A DNA stretch of 64,000 nt from Sphingomonas taxi (GTDB lineage: Bacteria; Pseudomonadota; Alphaproteobacteria; Sphingomonadales; Sphingomonadaceae): assembly GCF_000764535.1 (NCBI RefSeq), contig NZ_CP009571.1, positions 744,001 through 808,000 on the forward strand, in the 5' to 3' direction. The notes under the pieces are model-generated. The model was given only the letters and a program-made list of their open reading frames with translations, was not told the origin of the DNA and searched no databases. Shown piece by piece: positions 58,337 to 64,000 of the stretch. Every line of letters begins with the position of its first letter. Position 1 is the stretch's first letter. The position numbers and the translations under genes are program-made.

Positions 58337-58669
58337 TCAGAGCATTGTGGGAGCCGCAGCCTTCCTCTCGCGCCGCCACGTCAGCGACTGGCGGTTGAGC
58401 GCGGCGAGATCGACCGTCCCTTCGGCGGCCCCCTGCCCGAGCGACACCGCCCGCTCCAGCAGGTCCACCGCGATGAACCGATACGCCGGCCGCCCCTCGA
58501 CCGCGTCATACCAGATTCCGCCTACCGCCGCGTCGAGCAGGATGCGCTGGAAACAATGATCCGCGCGTACCGGCCACATACGAAGACCCGCGAGACCGGG
58601 CAGGGTCCCGCGGGTCAGCGTCAGCCATGCGACCTCCAGCGCGGCGCGGCGGGTGTCCGCGCCCGCCAC
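58337..58669 (-). CDS. Conserved hypothetical protein next to lpdA
   Basis: 110 residues from a GTG that lies 2 nt after the lpdA stop. The core LTRGTLPGLAGLRMWPVRADHCFQRI, then GGIWYDAVEGRPAY and NRQSLTWRRERKAA, recurs in sphingomonads as a small protein, sometimes labelled an acetyltransferase on weak grounds; I see no acetyl-CoA-binding motif. Conserved Trp, Asp-His-Cys and Arg residues suggest a compact folded domain. Expected to be co-transcribed with lpdA. The TGA at 58337 leaves 104-167 bp before the cyoA start. Confidence 0.72.
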   Translation of the reverse strand: MAGADTRRAALEVAWLTLTRGTLPGLAGLRMWPVRADHCFQRILLDAAVGGIWYDAVEGRPAYRFIAVDLLERAVSLGQGAAEGTVDLAALNRQSLTWRRERKAAAPTML

Positions 58670-58671
58670 GA

Positions 58672-60072
58672 TCAGATGTGGATCGGCTTGCCGGTCACCG
58701 CCATCGCCGCTTCCTTGATCGCTTCGGAATGCGTCGGATGGGCGTGACAGGTATAGGCGATATCCTCCGATGTCGCGCCGAACTCCATCGCCTGCGCCGC
58801 CTGCGCGATCATCGTGCCCGCGACGCTGGCGATCGCCCAGACGCCGACGACGCGATCGGTCTTGGCATCGGCGATGATCTTCACGAAGCCGTCGGGCTCG
58901 TGATTGGTCTTGGCGCGGCTGTTCGCCATCATCGGGAACTTGCCGACCTTGATCTCGCCCTTCGCCTTGGCGGCCTCTTCGGTCAGACCGACGCCGGCGA
59001 ATTCGGGCAGCGTGTAGACGACGCTCGGGATGATGTCGTGGTTCACGATGCCGGTCAGGCCGGCGATGTTCTCCGCGACCGCAATGCCCTCGTCCTCGGC
59101 CTTGTGCGCGAGCATCAGGCCGGGGGCGACGTCGCCGATCGCCCAGATGCCGGGGACGCTGGTGGCGAAGTCATGGTCGATCTCGACCTGGCCGCGCGCG
59201 TTGACCGAAAGACCGGCGGCGTTGAGGTTGAGGCCATCGGTGTTCGCCTTGCGGCCGATCGCGAGCAGCACCACGTCCGCGTCGATCGTCTGCGCCTCGC
59301 CGCCGGCGGCGGGCTCGACGGTCAGCGTCGCCGCGTCGCCATTCACCGCCACGCCGGTGACCTTGGTCGACAGCTTGAACTCGAAACCCTGCTTCTTGAA
59401 GATCTTCTGCGCTTCCTTGCGGACGTCGCCGTCGAAGCCGGGCAGGATCTGGTCGAGATATTCGACGACCGTGACCTTGGCGCCGAGCCGGCGCCACACG
59501 CTGCCGAGCTCGAGGCCGATGACGCCGCCACCGATGACGACGAGATGCTGCGGCACCTTGGCGAGTTCGAGCGCGCCGGTGCTATCGACGATGACCTTCT
59601 GGTCGACGGTGACGCCGGGCAGCGGCGTGACCGACGAGCCGGTGGCGATGACGATGTTCTTGGCGCGAACGGCCTTGCCGTCGATCTCGACGCTGTCCTT
59701 GCCGGTGAAGCTGGCGCGGCCCTTGAGCCATTCGACCTTGTTCTTCTTGAACAGATATTCGATGCCGCCGGTGAGCTGGTTGACCGCGTCGCGGCGCTGG
59801 CCGTGCATCGTGTCGAGATCGAGCTCGGCGGTGACCTTGATGCCCATCTTGGCCATCGTGCCGTTCGAGGCGGCATCGAAGAACTCCGACGCGTGCAGCA
59901 TCGCCTTCGACGGAATGCAGCCGACGTTGAGGCAGGTGCCGCCCAGCGTCTCGCGGCTTTCGGCGCAGGCGGTCTTCAGCCCGAGCTGCGCGGCGCGGAT
60001 CGCCGCGACATAGCCGCCGGGGCCGGCACCGATCACGAGGACGTCATAGTCGTATTGCTGTTCGTCAGCCAT
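58672..60072 (-). CDS. lpdA: Dihydrolipoyl dehydrogenase (E3)
   Basis: 466 residues, FAD/NAD disulfide oxidoreductase. FAD-binding VLVIGAGPGG (residues 11-20), redox disulfide C47/C52 in GGTCLNVGC, NAD-binding VIGGGVIGLELG and the C-terminal catalytic His-Glu in CHAHPTHSEAIKEA. It reoxidises the lipoyl arm of 2-oxoglutarate (and possibly pyruvate) dehydrogenase. It lies on the same strand as sucA and sucB, separated from sucB only by the GIY-YIG gene and its two repeats, which look inserted into an older sucA-sucB-lpdA operon. Confidence 0.96.
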   Translation of the reverse strand: MADEQQYDYDVLVIGAGPGGYVAAIRAAQLGLKTACAESRETLGGTCLNVGCIPSKAMLHASEFFDAASNGTMAKMGIKVTAELDLDTMHGQRRDAVNQLTGGIEYLFKKNKVEWLKGRASFTGKDSVEIDGKAVRAKNIVIATGSSVTPLPGVTVDQKVIVDSTGALELAKVPQHLVVIGGGVIGLELGSVWRRLGAKVTVVEYLDQILPGFDGDVRKEAQKIFKKQGFEFKLSTKVTGVAVNGDAATLTVEPAAGGEAQTIDADVVLLAIGRKANTDGLNLNAAGLSVNARGQVEIDHDFATSVPGIWAIGDVAPGLMLAHKAEDEGIAVAENIAGLTGIVNHDIIPSVVYTLPEFAGVGLTEEAAKAKGEIKVGKFPMMANSRAKTNHEPDGFVKIIADAKTDRVVGVWAIASVAGTMIAQAAQAMEFGATSEDIAYTCHAHPTHSEAIKEAAMAVTGKPIHI

Positions 60073-60085
60073 TGCTCAGCTCCAT

Positions 60086-60165
60086 CGTGCTCCTGCGAAC
60101 GCAGGAGCCCAGGGTTACGGGCGATGCCGTTCTTGGCTCTGGACTCCTGCGTTCGCAGGAGCACG
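60086..60165. repeat. Palindromic repeat family B, copy 2 (left flank of the GIY-YIG gene)
   Basis: Arms 60086-60112 and 60139-60165 (26 of 27 paired by my count) enclose 26 bp. Read in reverse complement its inner part (CCAGAGCCAAG, then CGCCCGTAACCCTGGGCTCC) matches copy 3, so copies 2 and 3 are in inverted orientation. It ends 2 bp before the GIY-YIG stop codon. Confidence 0.88.
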
Positions 60166-60167
60166 CG

Positions 60168-60455
60168 TCAGAACAGCGTCTCGTACAAATCCTTCCACTG
60201 CGGGTTGCCCTGTTCGATCAGATCGACCTTCCAGGCCCGCTTCCACTTCTTCATTTGCAGCTCACGCTGCCGTGCCGCCTGTATGTCGTCGCTCGCGTCG
60301 TACCAGACAAGCAGGATGCAGCCATGTTCTTTGGTGAAGCCATCGACGAGCCGGTTACGATGTTCATATGCCCGGCGGATCAGATCGCTGGTCACACCGA
60401 GATAGAGCGTGCCGTTGCGTCCGCTGGCCATGAGGTAGACGTAACTGGGGCGCAT
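60168..60455 (-). CDS. GIY-YIG nuclease-domain protein
   Basis: 95 residues, a single GIY-YIG domain of the UPF0213/YhbQ-like size. YVYLMASGRNGTLYLGVTSDL holds the Y-Y and YLG elements, and the basic helix IRRAYEHRN has the catalytic Arg and supporting residues; it ends WKDLYETLF. AGGAG precedes the ATG at a good distance. Family members are metal-dependent DNA endonucleases or of unknown role. It is bracketed by two inverted copies of repeat family B, 2 bp from the stop and 13 bp from the start, inside the suc-lpd operon. This is the most element-like arrangement in the window. Confidence 0.9.
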   Translation of the reverse strand: MRPSYVYLMASGRNGTLYLGVTSDLIRRAYEHRNRLVDGFTKEHGCILLVWYDASDDIQAARQRELQMKKWKRAWKVDLIEQGNPQWKDLYETLF

Positions 60456-60468
60456 GCCGGACTCCTAC

Positions 60469-60548
60469 CGTGTTCCTGCGAACGCCGGAACCCAGAGCCA
60501 AGTGGCGATACCGCCCGTGACCCTGGGCTCCTGCGTTCGCAGGAGCAC
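60469..60548. repeat. Palindromic repeat family B, copy 3 (right flank of the GIY-YIG gene)
   Basis: Left arm 60469-60495 and right arm 60523-60548 enclose about 27 bp. The left arm carries a few changes (GTTCCTGCGAACGCCGGAAC). It is the same orientation as copy 1 at 40167 and inverted relative to copy 2. It ends 6 bp before the sucB stop. Confidence 0.88.
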
Positions 60549-60554
60549 AAGCGC

Positions 60555-61795
<1,241 letters not shown>

Positions 61796-61842
61796 CTCTT
61801 GCATCCTTCTCCCCGGGGAGGGGTCTCAATCGGGGAACGTTG

Positions 61843-64000
61843 TTAGCTGCTGGGGGCCTGGGTGGGCCGGGCGGTGGTGGTGGACGCCTCGCTGCGGGTG
61901 CGGCGGATTTCCTCGCGGACGTTGTGGCCGAGCGCATCGGCGACCAGCGCGCCCTGTTCGGCGGTGTGGCGCTTCATCAAGCCCGTCGCCGGCGAGGCGG
62001 CGGACTGACGGCCCGCATAGCGCGGCCGCTTGACCGCGCAATCGGCGGCCTTGAGCGATTCCTCGATCAGCGGCTCGACGAAGAACCAGTAACCGTTGTT
62101 CTTCGGCTCTTCCTGCGCCCAGACGACATCCTCGAGCTGCGGCATCCGCGCGATCCGGCGGGCGAGCGCATCGCCGGGGAACGGATAGAGCTGCTCGATC
62201 CGCACGATCTGCGTGCCGGTATCGCCCGCGGCGTTGCGCGCCTCGATCAGATCATAGGCGACCTTGCCGGTGCACAGCACCAGCCGCTTCGTCTCGGCAT
62301 CCGCCGCACCATTGGTGTCGGACAGGATGCGCTTGAAGTGGCTGTCGCCCTGGAAGTCCGCCGCGGCCGACACCGCCAGTTTGTGGCGGAGCAGCGACTT
62401 GGGCGTCATCACGATCAGGGGTTTGCGGAAGTTGCGGTGCATCTGCCGGCGCAGCAAGTGGAAATAGTTCGCCGGCGTGGTGCAATTGGCGACCTGGATA
62501 TTGTCCTGCGCGCACGACTGGAGGAAGCGTTCGGGACGTGCCGAGCTATGCTCGGGTCCCTGCCCTTCGTAGCCGTGCGGCAGCAGCATCACGAGGCCGT
62601 TGGCGCGCAGCCACTTGGATTCGCCGCTGGTGATGAACTGGTCGATCATGATCTGCGCGCCGTTGACGAAATCGCCGAACTGCGCCTCCCACATCACCAA
62701 TGTCTTCGGGTCGGCGAGCGCATAGCCGTACTCGAACCCGAGCACGCCATATTCGGAGAGCGGACTATCGAGCACCTCGAACCGGCCGTGCTCGACCGTG
62801 GTCAGCGGCACGTACTTGTGCTCGTCGGTCTGGTCGACCCAGACCGCGTGGCGCTGCGAGAAGGTGCCGCGGCCCGAATCCTGACCCGACAGGCGGACGC
62901 CATAGCCCTCCGACAGCAGCGAGCCGAAGGCCAGCGCCTCGCCGGTCGCCCAGTCGAAATTCTCGCCGGTCTTGAACATCTGGCGCTTGGCGTCGATCAC
63001 GCGCGACAGCGTCTTGTGGATCTGGATGCCCTCGGGCACCGTCGTCAGCGTGCGGCCGAGCGCGTCGAACAGCTTGAGCTCGATGCCGGTCTCGACGTTG
63101 CGGCGTTCGCTGCCGCCGTCGGTCGGCGCCGACAGACCCGACCAGCGACCGGCGAACCAGTCCGCCTTGTTGGGCTTGTAGCTCGCGCCCGCCTCGAATT
63201 CGCCTTCGAGCAGGGTGGTGAACTGGTGGACCTTGTCGTCCAGCCATGCCTGATCGATCACGCCTTCCGACATCAGACGCTTGGCGTAAATCTCGCTGAC
63301 GCCGGGATGCTGGCGGATGACGTTGTACATCAGCGGCTGCGTGAAGCCCGGCTCGTCGCCCTCGTTGTGACCAAAGCGGCGATAGCACCACATGTCGATC
63401 ACGATGTCGCGATGGAACTTCTGGCGGAATTCGATCGCCATCTTGGTGGCGAAGGTCACCGCCTCGGGATCATCGCCGTTGACGTGGAAGACCGGCGCCT
63501 GCACGCCCTTCGCCACGTCGGACGGATAGGGCGACGAGCGCGCGAATTGCGGCGAGGTCGTGAAGCCGACCTGGTTGTTGATGATGAAATGGACACAGCC
63601 GCCGGTGTTGTAGCCGCGGATGCCCGAGAAGCCGAGGCATTCCCAGACGATCCCCTGCCCCGCGAACGCCGCGTCGCCGTGGATCAGCACCGGCAGCGAG
63701 CCGGTATGCTCGACGAGGTCGTTGGCGAGCGTCTGGATCGCGCGCGTCTTGCCGAGCACGACCGGATCGGCAGCCTCGAGGTGCGACGGATTGGCGACCA
63801 GCGACATATGGACCTTGTGACCGTCGAACTCGCGGTCGGTCGAGGTGCCGAGGTGATATTTGACGTCGCCCGAACCGCCGATCTCGTCGGGGTTGGCCGA
63901 ACCGCCGGCGAATTCGTGGAAGATCACGCGCAGCGGTTTCGCCATCACGTTGGCGAGCACGTTGAGACGGCCGCGATGCGCCATGCCGTAGACGATCTCG
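61843..64000 (-). CDS. sucA: 2-oxoglutarate dehydrogenase E1 component, C-terminal part (runs off the right edge)
   Basis: The frame is open from the right edge to the TAA at 61843, about 718 residues of an expected 930-980. The first complete residues read EIVYGMAHRGRLNVLANVMAKP, the thiamine-diphosphate-binding region. Later come HGDAAFAGQGIVWECL, YNTGGCVHFIINNQVGFTT, RRFGHNEGDEPGFTQPLMY and MLLPHGYEGQGPEHSSARPERFLQ, all diagnostic for E1o. It decarboxylates 2-oxoglutarate and transfers succinyl to E2. sucB follows after 47 bp. Confidence 0.97.
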   Translation of the reverse strand, partial: EIVYGMAHRGRLNVLANVMAKPLRVIFHEFAGGSANPDEIGGSGDVKYHLGTSTDREFDGHKVHMSLVANPSHLEAADPVVLGKTRAIQTLANDLVEHTGSLPVLIHGDAAFAGQGIVWECLGFSGIRGYNTGGCVHFIINNQVGFTTSPQFARSSPYPSDVAKGVQAPVFHVNGDDPEAVTFATKMAIEFRQKFHRDIVIDMWCYRRFGHNEGDEPGFTQPLMYNVIRQHPGVSEIYAKRLMSEGVIDQAWLDDKVHQFTTLLEGEFEAGASYKPNKADWFAGRWSGLSAPTDGGSERRNVETGIELKLFDALGRTLTTVPEGIQIHKTLSRVIDAKRQMFKTGENFDWATGEALAFGSLLSEGYGVRLSGQDSGRGTFSQRHAVWVDQTDEHKYVPLTTVEHGRFEVLDSPLSEYGVLGFEYGYALADPKTLVMWEAQFGDFVNGAQIMIDQFITSGESKWLRANGLVMLLPHGYEGQGPEHSSARPERFLQSCAQDNIQVANCTTPANYFHLLRRQMHRNFRKPLIVMTPKSLLRHKLAVSAAADFQGDSHFKRILSDTNGAADAETKRLVLCTGKVAYDLIEARNAAGDTGTQIVRIEQLYPFPGDALARRIARMPQLEDVVWAQEEPKNNGYWFFVEPLIEESLKAADCAVKRPRYAGRQSAASPATGLMKRHTAEQGALVADALGHNVREEIRRTRSEASTTTARPTQAPSS

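Overview
This is a GC-rich, gene-dense window of what looks like a chromosome from a sphingomonad (Alphaproteobacteria, Sphingomonadales; probably Sphingomonas). The inference rests on the gene set: a DnaA-like HdaA with a clamp-binding motif next to ppk1 and ppx, a plant-type glutamate-cysteine ligase, large TonB-dependent receptors, an AspRS with the non-discriminating signature, a compact glgP-glgB-glgC-glgA-pgm-glgX cluster, and the palindromic repeats that translate as 'PREGGDP' and 'MDPRLRGDD'. There is no prophage, insertion sequence, rRNA operon or CRISPR array. Most long frames opposite the genes are GC-driven shadows.

Layout. 1-10 kb: pmbA (cut by the left edge), an aldo/keto reductase divergent from a LysR regulator, ubiA, a small membrane protein overlapping rsmE, gshA, a PPK2 kinase, a DUF2332 protein and a chemoreceptor. 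10-20 kb: two tandem paralogous TonB-dependent receptors that are the visible part of a ~3.4 kb tandem duplication, an RcnR/FrmR-family metal repressor plus the decayed remnant of its duplicate, a candidate leader, a 45-codon Arg-rich ORF, a non-canonical NRAMP-family transporter and an outer-membrane porin. This reads as a metal-uptake locus. 20-32 kb: aspS, rnd, an I78-type inhibitor lipoprotein, the operon (exported HMA-like protein)-hdaA-ppk1-ppx, then purM-purN and two small genes. 32-40 kb: a methyltransferase-like membrane protein, tRNA-Gly(TCC), a stress-type operon (SRPBCC, Zn-alcohol dehydrogenase, SDR) behind an EcfG-like promoter, tRNA-Tyr, an M28 peptidase, rlmB, a 2Fe-2S ferredoxin and an AlkA-type glycosylase. 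40-54 kb: a canonical mntH and a complete glycogen synthesis/breakdown operon ending in a periplasmic trehalase. 54-64 kb: cyoABCD quinol oxidase, then the 2-oxoglutarate dehydrogenase genes sucA (cut by the right edge), sucB and lpdA. Between sucB and lpdA sits a small GIY-YIG nuclease gene.

Points most worth a look: (1) the GIY-YIG gene is bracketed almost to the base by two inverted copies of an ~80-bp palindromic element, a third copy of which lies before mntH; (2) a different palindromic element lies in frame inside glgX, adding about 31 residues to the enzyme; (3) the receptor/repressor tandem duplication with one repressor copy decayed; (4) the metal locus with a repressor carrying the RcnR ligand set and a transporter lacking both canonical NRAMP metal motifs; (5) an apparent one-base frameshift splitting sucB in its Ala/Pro linker.
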